A stretch of DNA of 64,000 nucleotides from Treponemataceae bacterium (GCA_024402435.1 JAKSTU010000004.1:16574-80573), one strand, 5' to 3'. Counted from the stretch's first letter, positions 26,595-36,188 are shown. A program made the numbers and translations. The notes: generated by a model not told the origin, from the sequence alone.

Positions 26595-28016
26595 TCAGCA
26601 CATCTGTTCCGGATGGAACACTTCGTCAAACTTCTCTGCTGTCAGGAAGCCCAGTTCAACACAGGCCTCTTTCAGGCTGATGTTGTCCTTGAATGCTTTC
26701 TTTGCTGTCTTTGCAGCGTTTTCATATCCGATGTAAGGATTGAGAGCTGTAACCAGCATCAGAGAATTGTGCAGGTTGTGGTGCATTTTTGCTTTGTCAG
26801 CAGTTATTCCCACAGCACAGTTGTTGTTGAAGGAAATAATTGACTCTGACAGAAGACGTGCACTCTGCAGGAAGTTGTAAATACAAACGGGCATGAATAC
26901 GTTCAGTTCAAAGTTACCCTGACTTGCAGCCATTCCCACAGCAACATCGTTACCCATTACCTGAACGGCAACCATTGTAACCTGTTCACACTGGGTAGGA
27001 TTGACTTTTCCGGGCATGATTGATGAACCGGGTTCGTTTTCAGGAATACGGATTTCTCCGAGACCGTCACGGGGACCGGAAGCCAACCAGCGTACGTCAT
27101 TGGCAATTTTCATCATGTCACATGCGAGAGCTTTGAGTGCTCCGTGTGCAAAAACAAGTTCATCCTTGCTTGTAAGAGCGTGGAATTTGTTTGAAGCAGT
27201 CACAAACTGTTTTCCTGTAAGTGTTGAAACAGCTTCTGCAACTTTTACGTCAAAACCTTTGGGTGTGTTGAGACCTGTACCAACAGCAGTTCCGCCCAAA
27301 GCAAGTTCCTTCAAAGGAGGAAGAGCGCGTTCCAGCAGTTCTTTGTCCCGTTCAAGGCTGCTTCTCCAACCGGAAATTTCCTGGCTGAATTTGATGGGTG
27401 TAGCATCCTGAAGATGAGTACGTCCGCTTTTTACAATACCCTCATTTTCTGCTTCCAGACGTTTGAATGTTGCAACCAGTGTGTCGATTGCAGGAATAAC
27501 GCTGTCTTCAATGGCAGTTACTGCAGCAATGTGCATTGCAGTGGGGAAAGTATCATTTGAAGACTGACTCATGTTGATGTCGTCATTAGGATGCAGAAGT
27601 TTTGTTACAGTTGCGCCGGCTTTGAGAGATCCGCCTTTTTCAAGACCAGATGCAATTTCATTTCCGCGGTTTGCAATAACTTCATTTGCATTCATGTTGC
27701 TCTGTGTACCGCTTCCTGTCTGCCATACAACAAGCGGAAAGTGCTCGTTCAGGCTTCCGGAGATGACTTCATCACAAGCTGCGCTGATTGCAGCCAGTTT
27801 TTCTGCGGTCATTTTCTCAGGTTTGAGCTGATTGTTTGCCATTGCGGCGGCCTTTTTGAGCACACCGAAAGCTCTTGTGATTTCGCGGGGCATGGTTTCA
27901 ATTCCCACACCGATCTTGAAATTCTCGTGACTGCGCTCTGTCTGTGCAGCCCAATACTTGTCGGCAGGAACCTTCATTTCACCCATTGAATCGTGTTCAA
28001 TTCTGAATTCTTCCAT
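26595..28016 (-). CDS. fumC: Fumarate hydratase, class II
   Basis: Interconverts malate and fumarate without an iron-sulfur cluster. The 473-residue product is of normal length and has TGSGTQSNMNANEVIANR, SSNDTFPTAMH, GRTHLQDATPI and the superfamily signature GSSIMPGKVNPTQ with the catalytic Ser. In the predicted succinate route it makes the fumarate used by FrdAB. It starts behind AAGGAATAGATTAAT, downstream of a terminator after mdh. Confidence 0.97.
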   Translation of the reverse strand: MEEFRIEHDSMGEMKVPADKYWAAQTERSHENFKIGVGIETMPREITRAFGVLKKAAAMANNQLKPEKMTAEKLAAISAACDEVISGSLNEHFPLVVWQTGSGTQSNMNANEVIANRGNEIASGLEKGGSLKAGATVTKLLHPNDDINMSQSSNDTFPTAMHIAAVTAIEDSVIPAIDTLVATFKRLEAENEGIVKSGRTHLQDATPIKFSQEISGWRSSLERDKELLERALPPLKELALGGTAVGTGLNTPKGFDVKVAEAVSTLTGKQFVTASNKFHALTSKDELVFAHGALKALACDMMKIANDVRWLASGPRDGLGEIRIPENEPGSSIMPGKVNPTQCEQVTMVAVQVMGNDVAVGMAASQGNFELNVFMPVCIYNFLQSARLLSESIISFNNNCAVGITADKAKMHHNLHNSLMLVTALNPYIGYENAAKTAKKAFKDNISLKEACVELGFLTAEKFDEVFHPEQMC

Positions 28017-28049
28017 ATTAATCTATTCCTTGAAATTGATAGCTGTAGC

Positions 28050-28086
28050 AAAAAACGGGCTGCTACCGGCAAAACCGTGCAACCCG
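28050..28086 (-). terminator. Terminator between mdh and fumC
   Basis: On the minus strand CGGGTTGC pairs with GCAGCCCG (one G-T wobble) and six T follow. It lies 16 nt after the mdh stop. Read-through or a separate promoter must supply fumC and the genes behind it. Confidence 0.75.
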
Positions 28087-28101
28087 CAGTGAATCAATTA
28101 A

Positions 28102-29049
28102 TTAGAACTGAATCTGTTTGATAACATCTTTAAGTGCATCTGAGCTCTTGTGGAGCAGAGCAACTTCTTCGTCTGTCATGGGAGCCACGATTTTTCCGAC
28201 AACTCCGTCCTTGCTTACAACTGACAGTGTGCTGAGACAAACGTCTTCAATTCCATACTCGCCGTGGAGCATTGAAGAAACTGTCATTACTGTGTCAGAG
28301 CCGTTCATGATGCAGCGTACCAGGTGACATACAGAAATTGCGATTGCATAGAATGTTGCACCTTTCTGCTTGATGATGATTCCGCCTGATTTGCGGACAA
28401 AATCTTCAACTTCTGCATGTACGGGAGCTGCAACCCCTTTTCCCTTGCTGGGAGCGAATTTTCCGTAATCATCGATTGAAACGTTACCGATGTGAGCCAG
28501 TGACCACGGCACAAATGAACTGTCTCCATGCTCACCGAATACGTAAGCATGAACACTGCGCTGACTAACGCCGTAATGCTGAGCCAGTGTGTCGCGAAGG
28601 CGTGATGTGTCAAGAAGAGTTCCTGAACCGATGATGTGGTTTTCAGGGATTCCGGAAGTTTTGATGAACTGGTATGTCAGAATGTCTACAGGGTTTGCAA
28701 CGATGATATACATTGCGTCCGGTGCAGCCTTTGTAATTTCAGGAATTACAGACTTTGTGATGTTCACGTTTGCCTGTGTAAGGTCCAGACGAGACTGTCC
28801 GGGTTTGCGTGCCATTCCGGAAGTAAAGATTACAAAATTTGAATTTTTTGCATCTTCATATGTTCCTGCACGAACAACACAAGGAGCACAGAAAGAAGCT
28901 CCCTGCTGAATATCAAGAGCTTCTCCCAAAGCTTTTTCGTTGTTGATGTCAATGAATACGATTTCTGAAGCTGCACCCTGAACTGCAAGAGTGTAACCGA
29001 TTGTTGCACCGACACTGCCGGCACCGATGATAGTGACTTTGTTTGCCAT
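28102..29049 (-). CDS. mdh: NAD-dependent malate dehydrogenase (LDH-like family)
   Basis: Member of the lactate/malate dehydrogenase family, 315 residues from the ATG at 29049 (MANKVTIIGAGSVGATIG, Rossmann GxGxxG at 9-14). The catalytic His is in GEHGDSS and the substrate-binding Arg in LLDTSRLRD. The residue that selects the substrate is Arg81 (in MARKPGQSRLDL); lactate dehydrogenases have Gln there, so oxaloacetate/malate is the expected substrate. The general fold alone would allow an L-LDH annotation. fumC lies next, which supports malate. Promoter TTTACA/TATATT upstream. Confidence 0.82.
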   Translation of the reverse strand: MANKVTIIGAGSVGATIGYTLAVQGAASEIVFIDINNEKALGEALDIQQGASFCAPCVVRAGTYEDAKNSNFVIFTSGMARKPGQSRLDLTQANVNITKSVIPEITKAAPDAMYIIVANPVDILTYQFIKTSGIPENHIIGSGTLLDTSRLRDTLAQHYGVSQRSVHAYVFGEHGDSSFVPWSLAHIGNVSIDDYGKFAPSKGKGVAAPVHAEVEDFVRKSGGIIIKQKGATFYAIAISVCHLVRCIMNGSDTVMTVSSMLHGEYGIEDVCLSTLSVVSKDGVVGKIVAPMTDEEVALLHKSSDALKDVIKQIQF

Positions 29050-29108
29050 TATAAACCATCCTGTAATTCGCAAAAAAAATGCGTATTAGTATGTATTTTC
29101 TCATCATC

Positions 29109-29138
29109 AATATAACTTTTTACCCGTATTCTTGTAAA
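29109..29138 (-). promoter_or_regulatory. Predicted promoter of mdh
   Basis: On the minus strand -35 TTTACA (29133-29138) and -10 TATATT (29109-29114), 18 nt apart. Transcription would start near 29102, giving a ~50-nt leader. It lies in the 224-nt region shared with the divergent araC-type gene. Confidence 0.65.
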
Positions 29139-29237
29139 GGTTTCTATAGAAAATTATTGATATTTTTTTATAGAAAACGATGCAATTGGTTCACAGACAC
29201 GGATATGGCAGACAACCGTCCGGGAAAAGCGGAAAAC

Positions 29238-29266
29238 TTGACAAATCCGTTTTGATTTAGCATAAT
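29238..29266 (+). promoter_or_regulatory. Promoter of the AraC-type regulator, predicted leaderless
   Basis: Plus strand: -35 TTGACA (29238-29243), 17-nt spacer, -10 CATAAT (29261-29266). The ATG at 29274 begins 7 nt after the -10 element, so transcription should start at or next to the A of the start codon. There is no ribosome binding site. Confidence 0.75.
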
Positions 29267-29273
29267 TCCGTCA

Positions 29274-30134
29274 ATGTATCAGCTGTTTGCAAACAAATTC
29301 TGGGAAGGAGCATCCGTTCCTGTTCATTTTGAGGCACGCAATCCTCAGCCGCCTTTTCCTCTTCATACTCACGATTTTTTTGAACTTGTAATCGTTCTCA
29401 ACGGCACCGGAATGCACATAACAAATCAGGGTTCCAAAGAAATCAAAGCAGGTGATGTTTTTTGCGTAAAACCGGGACAAGCACACGGCTTTTCAAAAGT
29501 TGACAATCTGGTCCTTACAAACATCATGCTTTTGAATTCATTTCTGTCTGATTCTGACTATGATCTCAAGGAAATAACCGGTTTTTCAACATTGTTCGAA
29601 CCTTTGTCCCGGGCGGTGGCAGCAACTCAGCCAATTCAATCCTTCAATCTCAACAAATTCCAGCTTTTTGAAATTCAGGCCATCATCGAATCGGTAAAAC
29701 AGGAAATCACAAATCAGAATCTGGGTTACAAAATTCAGGTTCACACACTTCTCATCCAGCTGATAATGTACCTGCTCCGGGTTTTCAACAACCGGAATTT
29801 TTCTTCATCAACTGAAAACACTTCCGCTGTCAGTCTGATTGCATTCATGGAAAAAAATTACAAGACCAACATTTCCATGCCTGAACTGACGGATATGTCC
29901 AACATGTCCGAAAGCAGCGTTCTGCGGACTTTCAAACGGATAACCGGTTATGCACCTTTTGTCTATCAGAACAGACTCCGCATGTTCGATGCAAGCAACC
30001 AGCTGACACAGACAAATAAAACCGTGACTGAAATAGCCTATGATTTGGGTTACAACGACAGCAATTATTTCTGCCGCTGTTTCCGCAAATTCATGAACAT
30101 GAGTCCCACCGAATACCGGAAGCACTTTTCCTGA
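29274..30134 (+). CDS. AraC-family transcriptional regulator
   Basis: A 286-residue regulator: an N-terminal cupin-type sensor (HTHDFFELVIVLNGTG at about 30-45, KAGDVFCVKPGQAHGF) and a C-terminal AraC double helix-turn-helix from about 185 (ISMPELTDMSNMSESSVLRTFKRITG ... VTEIAYDLGYNDSNYFCRCFRKFMNMSPTEYRK). Such proteins usually sense sugars. It is divergent from mdh and might control that operon, though no binding site is identifiable. Its translation start is predicted to be leaderless. Confidence 0.92.
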   Translation: MYQLFANKFWEGASVPVHFEARNPQPPFPLHTHDFFELVIVLNGTGMHITNQGSKEIKAGDVFCVKPGQAHGFSKVDNLVLTNIMLLNSFLSDSDYDLKEITGFSTLFEPLSRAVAATQPIQSFNLNKFQLFEIQAIIESVKQEITNQNLGYKIQVHTLLIQLIMYLLRVFNNRNFSSSTENTSAVSLIAFMEKNYKTNISMPELTDMSNMSESSVLRTFKRITGYAPFVYQNRLRMFDASNQLTQTNKTVTEIAYDLGYNDSNYFCRCFRKFMNMSPTEYRKHFS

Positions 30135-30192
30135 ACTGCATAAACTTGTCTTCGGTTTTTTCGTTTTTTCGCAGGCTCCCAGACTGAAGCCC

Positions 30193-30240
30193 AAAAAAAA
30201 GCCCGTACAATGAACCTCAGTCCACTGCACGGGCTTTTTC
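30193..30240. terminator. Bidirectional terminator between the AraC gene and the chemoreceptor gene
   Basis: AAAAAAAAGCCCGT ... ACGGGCTTTTT: a 6-bp GC-rich stem flanked by A- and T-runs. It serves both convergent genes. Confidence 0.85.
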
Positions 30241-30255
30241 ATAAACTGCGAATCA

Positions 30256-32370
30256 TCACACGATGAACTGATCCACCTGTTCACCGATGTCAGAAATCGC
30301 TTCCTTCATCTGATCAGAAATTGAGCGGAGAACCACGCCTGTTTCATTGGCTTTGCGGGCACCCGCCGTCACTTCATCCATGCTTTCCTTCATCTTTAAG
30401 GTTGCATTCTGCAATTTCTGTACTTCCTGAAGAATTGCATCGTTTCCTGCAGACATTTCCTGACTTGCCGCATGAACTTCAGAAGTACTGTCATTCATGT
30501 GCTTGAGTGCCTGACCAATCTGCTGTGATCCGATGGTCTGTTCTTCCATTGCGCCCTTAATCTGGCGTACAAGTTCATCTGTTTCCGAGATTTTGTCAGA
30601 AACCTGCTGGAATGCATTGCTTGACTGAACTGAAGCCTCAACCATTTTCTCGATTGAACTGCGGATATTGTTAAGCTGTTCTCCGATTGTGCGTGACTGC
30701 TGGCTTGAAGTTTCTGAAAGCTTGCGGATTTCGTCAGCAACAACACTGAAACCTTTTCCTGCCTCACCGGCATGTGCGGCCTCAATGGCGGCATTCATTG
30801 CAAGCAGGTTTGTCTGCTCTGCAATTGCAGCAATGGCAATGTTCGCATCAACCAAAGTTTCGCTCTGGGAGCGGATCTGCTCAATTCTTTCACTTGCATC
30901 ACTCTGCAGCACTGTTCCGTTGTTTGCAGAAGTTGCAAGATCCTGGAAAGAAGAAGCCATTTTGTCTACAGAAATATTTACGGAATTGATGTTTCCCATC
31001 ATTTCTTCAACAGCAGAAGTTGCTTCCATAATTCCGCGACCCTGAGTATCAATCATTCTTTCAAGTGATTCAATGTTGGAAGCAATTTCATTCACGGCAC
31101 CGGCTGTTTCCTGAACACTCTTGTTCTGATCACCAAGCTGGTTTTCCATGTCTGAAATCGTTGCGATAATCTGTTCAATGGAAGCAATCGTGTCCTGAGA
31201 AGAAGCTTCAAGATCCGAACCGTTTGTAAGCAGATTCTCTTTTGATCCCTTGACCTGTGTCATGATTGTCTGAAGCTTTTCTGTAAACTGGTTGAAACCA
31301 GAAACAACATCACCTACTTCGTCTCTTGCTGACAGTTCGATACGCTTGGTCAGGTCAGCATTTCCGGATGCAATGTCCTTGATTGAAGACTTCATTGAAA
31401 GAAGCGGCTTGAGCATTACACGGATAACGAACAGAGTAATCAGTCCGCTTACCAGACCGAAAACCAGAACAGTGAATATGATTGCATGGTTGAGGGAGGT
31501 AATCCTTCCGAAATATGCTTCATAAGGAGCAGTACACATTACTGTCCAGGGTGTTTCATTGTTGAAAGGATTTTCCGGGTGAATGGGACGATAACTTGCA
31601 GTAACCTGCATGTTCATCATCGGGTTGAAGAAAGAGGCAACACCGGATTCGCCTGTGAATACCCTGTTGAAAACTTTCATTATTTCGCTTTCCGGATCAT
31701 AAACATACTGACTTTCTTCCTGACCTTCTCCCACTTCGTCAGCAAGAGCCACATAACTGCCGTCCGTAAGGTTGATGACAATAGGATGCATTCCGCCGCC
31801 TACGTCAATTTTCTGGATTACTTTCATGAAGGGATTTCCGTTAAGAATTGAAACCAGAACACCCACTACTTTTCCGGATTCATTTTTTACAGGTACAGAG
31901 AAGAATGTAAGGACAGTTCCTGTAATTTCATTCAGCTGAGGCGGTCTTGACCAACGGCGGCCTGCCATTGCACCCTGGAAATATGCTGCCGTACTGAAAT
32001 TACGTTTTGTACCGTCGGCAAGATAACTGTCTCCGTTCTCGTCATAGAATGCAATGTTCTCGTACTTTGACTTGTCAAGATTTGTCATTGTGGAAAGCTG
32101 AGCACATTTTTCTTCCAGTGAAACGTCAGGATCCTGGAACAGCTGTACGCTTGCAAGACCTTCAAGAATTGAAAACTCTTTTTCTGCAATTTCTTCAATC
32201 TGATAACAAACAGATTCTGCCATAAGAGACAGCGTTTTGTCGGTAGCTTCTGTAAGACTCAGTTTTGAAAGCCCGATTGCCTGTGATCCCAAAGCAATAA
32301 TAGAAATTAGAAGAAGCCCTACCATAAGAAGAATCAGTTTGAATTTCAATGTAAAACGGATTTTTTTCAT
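30256..32370 (-). CDS. Methyl-accepting chemotaxis protein
   Basis: A 704-residue inner-membrane chemoreceptor. Membrane segment 1 is at about 11-33 and segment 2 at about 290-312; the periplasmic part between them looks like a dCache sensor. A HAMP domain follows (around [27 protein letters not shown]), then the long coiled-coil signalling domain with the conserved tip [34 protein letters not shown]. No C-terminal pentapeptide for CheR/CheB tethering. Start at the ATG at 32370 behind GAGGTG. The ligand is unknown. Confidence 0.95.
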   Translation of the reverse strand: MKKIRFTLKFKLILLMVGLLLISIIALGSQAIGLSKLSLTEATDKTLSLMAESVCYQIEEIAEKEFSILEGLASVQLFQDPDVSLEEKCAQLSTMTNLDKSKYENIAFYDENGDSYLADGTKRNFSTAAYFQGAMAGRRWSRPPQLNEITGTVLTFFSVPVKNESGKVVGVLVSILNGNPFMKVIQKIDVGGGMHPIVINLTDGSYVALADEVGEGQEESQYVYDPESEIMKVFNRVFTGESGVASFFNPMMNMQVTASYRPIHPENPFNNETPWTVMCTAPYEAYFGRITSLNHAIIFTVLVFGLVSGLITLFVIRVMLKPLLSMKSSIKDIASGNADLTKRIELSARDEVGDVVSGFNQFTEKLQTIMTQVKGSKENLLTNGSDLEASSQDTIASIEQIIATISDMENQLGDQNKSVQETAGAVNEIASNIESLERMIDTQGRGIMEATSAVEEMMGNINSVNISVDKMASSFQDLATSANNGTVLQSDASERIEQIRSQSETLVDANIAIAAIAEQTNLLAMNAAIEAAHAGEAGKGFSVVADEIRKLSETSSQQSRTIGEQLNNIRSSIEKMVEASVQSSNAFQQVSDKISETDELVRQIKGAMEEQTIGSQQIGQALKHMNDSTSEVHAASQEMSAGNDAILQEVQKLQNATLKMKESMDEVTAGARKANETGVVLRSISDQMKEAISDIGEQVDQFIV

Positions 32371-32393
32371 CACGAACACCTCTTGTACTGTTC

Positions 32394-32422
32394 AGTATAA
32401 CACAGCTATTTAAAATGTTCAA
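32394..32422 (-). promoter_or_regulatory. Promoter of the chemoreceptor gene
   Basis: Minus strand: -35 TTGAAC (32417-32422), 17-nt spacer, -10 TATACT (32394-32399). This is a sigma70-type, not a sigma28-type promoter. The leader would be about 17 nt with a GAGG site. Confidence 0.7.
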
Positions 32423-32502
32423 AATCTCCAATATTTTTTTTACTTTTTTTACTGTTTCAATAAAATTTTAAGAATTCGGAGCTTTTTTCTGCTTGTCAGG
32501 GC

Positions 32503-32543
32503 AAAAAAAATCCCGAAACGAACTTATGCAGTTGTTTCGGGAT
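32503..32543 (-). terminator. Terminator of the small outer-membrane-like protein gene
   Basis: Minus strand: ATCCCGAAAC pairs perfectly with GTTTCGGGAT, then eight T. It lies about 35 nt after the stop codon. Confidence 0.88.
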
Positions 32544-32577
32544 ATTAACTGTTATTGAGCCAATCTTTTAAATCAGA

Positions 32578-33036
32578 TTAGAACCAGTAACGGAAACCAC
32601 CTTCAGCAACGATGTTGAAGGGGTTAAATCCAATAGGTTCAGCTTCATTTGCCAAACGGACCTGCAGCTGGGGTTTGATACCAAGCTGAGGAAGGAAAAC
32701 TTCCCAGTTTTCAAGGAATCTTACGCGGAGACCAGCATAAGCACCTGCCTGAACAACAAATGTGGTATTAAAAAATTCGAATCCTGCGTCACCACCAACA
32801 CCCCAGTACAGTTTTACAGGCAAGTCAGCAATTGTAAACAGGGGATATTCTGCAATATCCATATCCATACCAACGTAAACATCTGAGAAGTTTGTAGCAA
32901 CTTTATAAGTAATGTTGCTATTATCCTGTTTGTAGTTTATCGTGAGGCCACCCATGCCTCCGCACAAACCTACTCCGTCAGCAAAAACTGCGGCTGCAAT
33001 CAGAAGACATGCAATCAATGCAAGTGCTTTCTTCAT
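32578..33036 (-). CDS. Small secreted protein, probably an outer-membrane beta-barrel
   Basis: A 152-residue protein with a clear signal peptide (MKKALALIACLLIAAAVFA, then DG). The mature part is rich in alternating aromatic/hydrophobic residues and Gly and ends in Tyr-Trp-Phe, the terminal aromatic typical of outer-membrane barrel proteins. I do not recognise a family. Start at the ATG at 33036 (AGGAG 7 nt upstream); a longer frame to 33078 would lose the signal peptide. Monocistronic with its own promoter and strong terminator. Confidence 0.75.
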   Translation of the reverse strand: MKKALALIACLLIAAAVFADGVGLCGGMGGLTINYKQDNSNITYKVATNFSDVYVGMDMDIAEYPLFTIADLPVKLYWGVGGDAGFEFFNTTFVVQAGAYAGLRVRFLENWEVFLPQLGIKPQLQVRLANEAEPIGFNPFNIVAEGGFRYWF

Positions 33037-33098
33037 ATTAATTCTCCTCTTTTTTGACAAGAGAGGTACCCCCCTCATCGTTAGAAATTATCATTATG

Positions 33099-33127
33099 AG
33101 TGTAAGTCTTTTTATTCTATACGTCAA
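33099..33127 (-). promoter_or_regulatory. Promoter of the small outer-membrane-like protein
   Basis: Minus strand: -35 TTGACG (33122-33127), 17-nt spacer, -10 TACACT (33099-33104). The ~55-nt leader contains a small imperfect hairpin (GAGGGG/CCTCTC, 33061-33076) before the AGGAG site. Confidence 0.65.
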
Positions 33128-33160
33128 CAATATTCTATTGCTTGAATTTTTCACTGTTTT

Positions 33161-34432
33161 TCAGTGGTAAAGCAGTTTTTCCAGAGTAAGTTTTGCTCCA
33201 AGCCCCGCAACAACACTCTGCGGCGCAACATCTGAAGGTTTGTCCTGGTTTTTCTGCTTTTTTACCGCCCTTATGAGCAAATTTTTCGGAGTGCCTTCCA
33301 TGTCGATGAATTCCAGAAGCTGAACTTTATAACCTTTGTCTTCAAGAATTGCCGCTCTGTTCAAATCCGTTGCAAGAGCGCAGAAACGTTCCTTTACAAT
33401 TCCATACTTCAGGAATTCGTCATACGAACCGTCTCCCCCATGTCTGCCCAAAGCAGAATTCAGTTCGTGCTGACAGCATGGAACAGAAAGAATCGCTTTT
33501 GCTTCGTGTTCAACAGCAAAGGCAAGGGCAAAATCTGTAGCCGTGTCACAGGCATGAAGAGTAACAACCGCATCCACCTGCATTTCCGGGTGTTCTTTGC
33601 GATATCTTGCTATGTCACCGCATTCAAAATGCAGCCTGTCAAATCCGCAGGTTTCTGCAAGAACCGAGCAGTCTGCAATCACGTCTTTTTTCAAGTCCAA
33701 GCCGATTATTGCTGCCGGAATTTTTCTGATTTCGTTGAGCCAATAATACAGAGCAAAGGTCAGATATGCTTTGCCGCAGCCGAAATCAATAATCGTAAGA
33801 GGATTTTCTTCAGTAATAACAGGATTTGTACCGGACACCCTTTCTTCCGTCAAATCAGGAAGTATATCTGCCGCATATTCCAAAAATCTGTTTATCTGTC
33901 TGAATTTGTCGTATTTTGCCGCATGAACCTGGCCGTCTTTTGTCATGATTCCAAGTTTCTGCAAAAATAAAAGCGGTTTGTCAGGTTCAAGTATGTAATT
34001 TTTACGCCGGTTGGTTCCGGCACCAATTTTTGCAGTCTGCGGCTTCGTAAGATTTGCTACCGGTGAACACAGAGAATTTTCAGCATCTGACGGAGCGGTC
34101 TGCAACTTTTTTCCAATATTTTTCCTTATTATAGAAGTTTTGCCTTTTTTGCTGGTAAGAACGCTTGTATTCTGTTCTGCACAGAAAATATCGATTTGTC
34201 TGAAGCCTGAAGAAGAACCTGCCGTTTCAACAGCATCGAAAATCATTTTTTTGACTTCATTTTCAGTTAAGTGTTTATGGAAAACTTTAGGTCCCTTAAA
34301 CTGTTCCGCAAAGAAAAACCCGGACTTTTCTTCTGCGGTCGCAACAATCTTGTCAAAATCCGCTTCTTTTGAAGTTCGGGAAAAAACCGCTTTTTTCAGA
34401 TTTTTCAAGTCATTCTGGTCCAAACCGTTCAT
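33161..34432 (-). CDS. Class I SAM-dependent methyltransferase, METTL25-like (Methyltransf_32)
   Basis: A 423-residue protein. The C-terminal half is a Rossmann methyltransferase: motif I IIDFGCGKAYLTFALYYWL, motif II IGLDLKKDVI, VVTLHACDTATDFALA and the following SVPCCQHELN, a pattern found in METTL25/RRNAD1-type enzymes. The N-terminal ~140 residues are basic and may bind nucleic acid. The substrate is unknown. Start at the ATG at 34432; an in-frame TTG lies 21 nt upstream. No ribosome binding site; a TATATT (34441-34446) ends 8 nt before the ATG, so the mRNA is probably leaderless. Divergent from parA. Confidence 0.78.
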   Translation of the reverse strand: MNGLDQNDLKNLKKAVFSRTSKEADFDKIVATAEEKSGFFFAEQFKGPKVFHKHLTENEVKKMIFDAVETAGSSSGFRQIDIFCAEQNTSVLTSKKGKTSIIRKNIGKKLQTAPSDAENSLCSPVANLTKPQTAKIGAGTNRRKNYILEPDKPLLFLQKLGIMTKDGQVHAAKYDKFRQINRFLEYAADILPDLTEERVSGTNPVITEENPLTIIDFGCGKAYLTFALYYWLNEIRKIPAAIIGLDLKKDVIADCSVLAETCGFDRLHFECGDIARYRKEHPEMQVDAVVTLHACDTATDFALAFAVEHEAKAILSVPCCQHELNSALGRHGGDGSYDEFLKYGIVKERFCALATDLNRAAILEDKGYKVQLLEFIDMEGTPKNLLIRAVKKQKNQDKPSDVAPQSVVAGLGAKLTLEKLLYH

Positions 34433-34464
34433 ACAAGAAAAATATATACGCAAAGAAAAAAAAA

Positions 34465-34473
34465 TGATATACT
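34465..34473 (+). promoter_or_regulatory. Extended -10 promoter of parA, predicted leaderless
   Basis: Plus strand: TG-A-TATACT (34465-34473), an extended -10 element that does not need a good -35. The parA ATG at 34481 starts 7 nt later; no ribosome binding site is present. Confidence 0.6.
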
Positions 34474-34480
34474 TATGTTT

Positions 34481-35236
34481 ATGGCAAAAGTCTATGTTTT
34501 TGTAAATCAGAAAGGCGGAGTCGGAAAAACCACTTCCGCAATCAATATCGGCGCCTATCTTGCTGAGGAAGGCAAAAAAGTACTCCTTGTAGATTTTGAC
34601 TCTCAGGGCAACATGTCTTCCGGTGTAGGTGTTTCCAAAGACAAACCCACAATTTACGAACTTATGGCAGGTCAGGTTTCTGCCCGTGATGTAATAAGAA
34701 CTACCGCAGTGGACGGATTGGACGCAATTCCCGCTTCAATCGATCTGTCCGGTGCTGCAATCGAACTTGTTGACCAGAACGAACGCGAATACTTCCTTAA
34801 AAAAGCTCTTGCGCCAGTTCAGAATGATTACGATTACATTCTCATTGACTGCCCGCCATCTTTGGGTGTTCTTACGCTTAACGGACTTGCCGCAGCAGAT
34901 GCAGTGCTTATTCCCATGCAGTGCGAATATTTTGCACTGGAAGGTGTTTCGCTTCTGCTTCAGACCGTAGAAAAAGTTCAGAAATCCATCAACCCGAATC
35001 TTACAATCGGCGGAATTTTCTTTACAATGTTTGATTCCCGCACACGTCTTGCACAGGATGTTGTCCATCAGGTCAAAACTTATTTCAATGACGCTGTATT
35101 CAATACGATCATTCCGCGCAACGTCCGTCTTTCTGAAGCACCTTCTCACGGACTGCCCATCTGCAAATATGACGCAACATGTCTCGGTGCCCGCGCTTAT
35201 CACAGCCTTGCAAAAGAGGTGATTGCCCGTGGCTAA
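34481..35236 (+). CDS. parA: Chromosome-partitioning ATPase ParA (Soj)
   Basis: A 251-residue deviant-Walker ATPase: QKGGVGKTTSAIN (deviant Walker A, signature Lys), VDFDSQGN, IDCPPSLG (Walker B) and DSRTRLAQDV. With ParB and parS it moves and organises chromosome origins. I start at the ATG at 34481 (MAKVYVFVNQKGG); an in-frame ATG at 34475 would lie in the predicted transcription start region. It overlaps parB by 8 nt. Confidence 0.95.
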   Translation: MAKVYVFVNQKGGVGKTTSAINIGAYLAEEGKKVLLVDFDSQGNMSSGVGVSKDKPTIYELMAGQVSARDVIRTTAVDGLDAIPASIDLSGAAIELVDQNEREYFLKKALAPVQNDYDYILIDCPPSLGVLTLNGLAAADAVLIPMQCEYFALEGVSLLLQTVEKVQKSINPNLTIGGIFFTMFDSRTRLAQDVVHQVKTYFNDAVFNTIIPRNVRLSEAPSHGLPICKYDATCLGARAYHSLAKEVIARG

Positions 35237-36188
35237 AACTGTAGGCGGCCTTGGAAAAGGTCTTGGTGCACTGCTGAATGACGGCGGTGTGAATGTTTCC
35301 CGTGTAGTTGCAGGAAATGCCGGCATAACAGCAGAAACTGCTTCTGGTGTTCAGGCTTCTCCTTCCGGCGATTTTTTTCTTGAAGTTGACAAACTTGTTC
35401 CTAATCCCCACCAGCCCCGCACTGAGTTTGATGAAGAAGCATTGAACGAACTTTCTGCTTCCATCAAAGAACATGGAATCATTCAGCCGGTTCTTGTGGA
35501 AGAAGGCGAAAACGGCAAATATTATATCATTGCAGGTGAACGGAGAACCCGCGCTGCTAAACTTGCCGGACTCACAAAGATTCCGGTCCGCATACAGAAG
35601 TTTTCAGAAGAAAAAAAGCTTGAAGTTGCACTTATAGAGAATATTCAGCGCGAAAACCTGAATCCTTTGGAAGAAGCTCTGGCTTACAAAAAACTGATGG
35701 AAATGACAGGCGTTACCCAGGATGAAGTTGCCCGCCGTGTTGGTAAGAACCGGTCCACAGTTGCCAATGCGCTCCGTCTTCTCAAACTGCCGGAAGACAT
35801 GCAGAATGCCCTTTCATCCGGTGAAATTTCTGCCGGCCATGCACGTGCGCTTCTGAGTGTTTCAGATTCCACCGACATGAGAATGCTTTTCGGCCGCATT
35901 ATCGGGCAGAACCTGTCTGTACGTGAAGCTGAACGCCTGGCACTTGAACTGAACGGCAACGGTGCTGATCCGGCAAAGGCTTCCGGCAGCAAAGGGTCCG
36001 CCCCCAAAATTGATTCAAAACCTGCTGAAAAACGGGATCCGAATCTTGTTCATCTTGAAGAACGGCTCATTGAAATTCTTGGCACTAAAGTTGCAATCAA
36101 AGGTGATTTGGAAAAAGGCACTGTTCAGATTGAATATTACAACAAAGATGATTTGGACCGGGTTTTTTCACTGATTGCAAAAGACTGA
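35229..36188 (+). CDS. parB: Chromosome-partitioning protein ParB (Spo0J), CTPase
   Basis: A 319-residue DNA-binding CTPase clamp. It begins MAKTVGGLGKGLGALL, then a ParB N-terminal domain with NPHQPR (start of the CTP-binding region), ENGKYYIIAGERRTRAAKLAG (the GERRxRA box) and ENIQRENLNPLEEA, a helix-turn-helix (TQDEVARRVGKNRSTVANALRLLKLP) and a C-terminal dimerisation part. Start GTG at 35229, 8 nt after GAGGT and inside the end of parA. No convincing parS is seen in the window. Confidence 0.95.
   Translation: MAKTVGGLGKGLGALLNDGGVNVSRVVAGNAGITAETASGVQASPSGDFFLEVDKLVPNPHQPRTEFDEEALNELSASIKEHGIIQPVLVEEGENGKYYIIAGERRTRAAKLAGLTKIPVRIQKFSEEKKLEVALIENIQRENLNPLEEALAYKKLMEMTGVTQDEVARRVGKNRSTVANALRLLKLPEDMQNALSSGEISAGHARALLSVSDSTDMRMLFGRIIGQNLSVREAERLALELNGNGADPAKASGSKGSAPKIDSKPAEKRDPNLVHLEERLIEILGTKVAIKGDLEKGTVQIEYYNKDDLDRVFSLIAKD

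Noticed and set aside
28102..29049. L-lactate dehydrogenase annotation
   Set aside because: The specificity residue is Arg, not Gln, and fumarase is adjacent.
32394..32422. Flagellar sigma28 promoter for the chemoreceptor gene
   Set aside because: No TAAA...GCCGATAA-type motif; a good sigma70-type promoter occupies the place.
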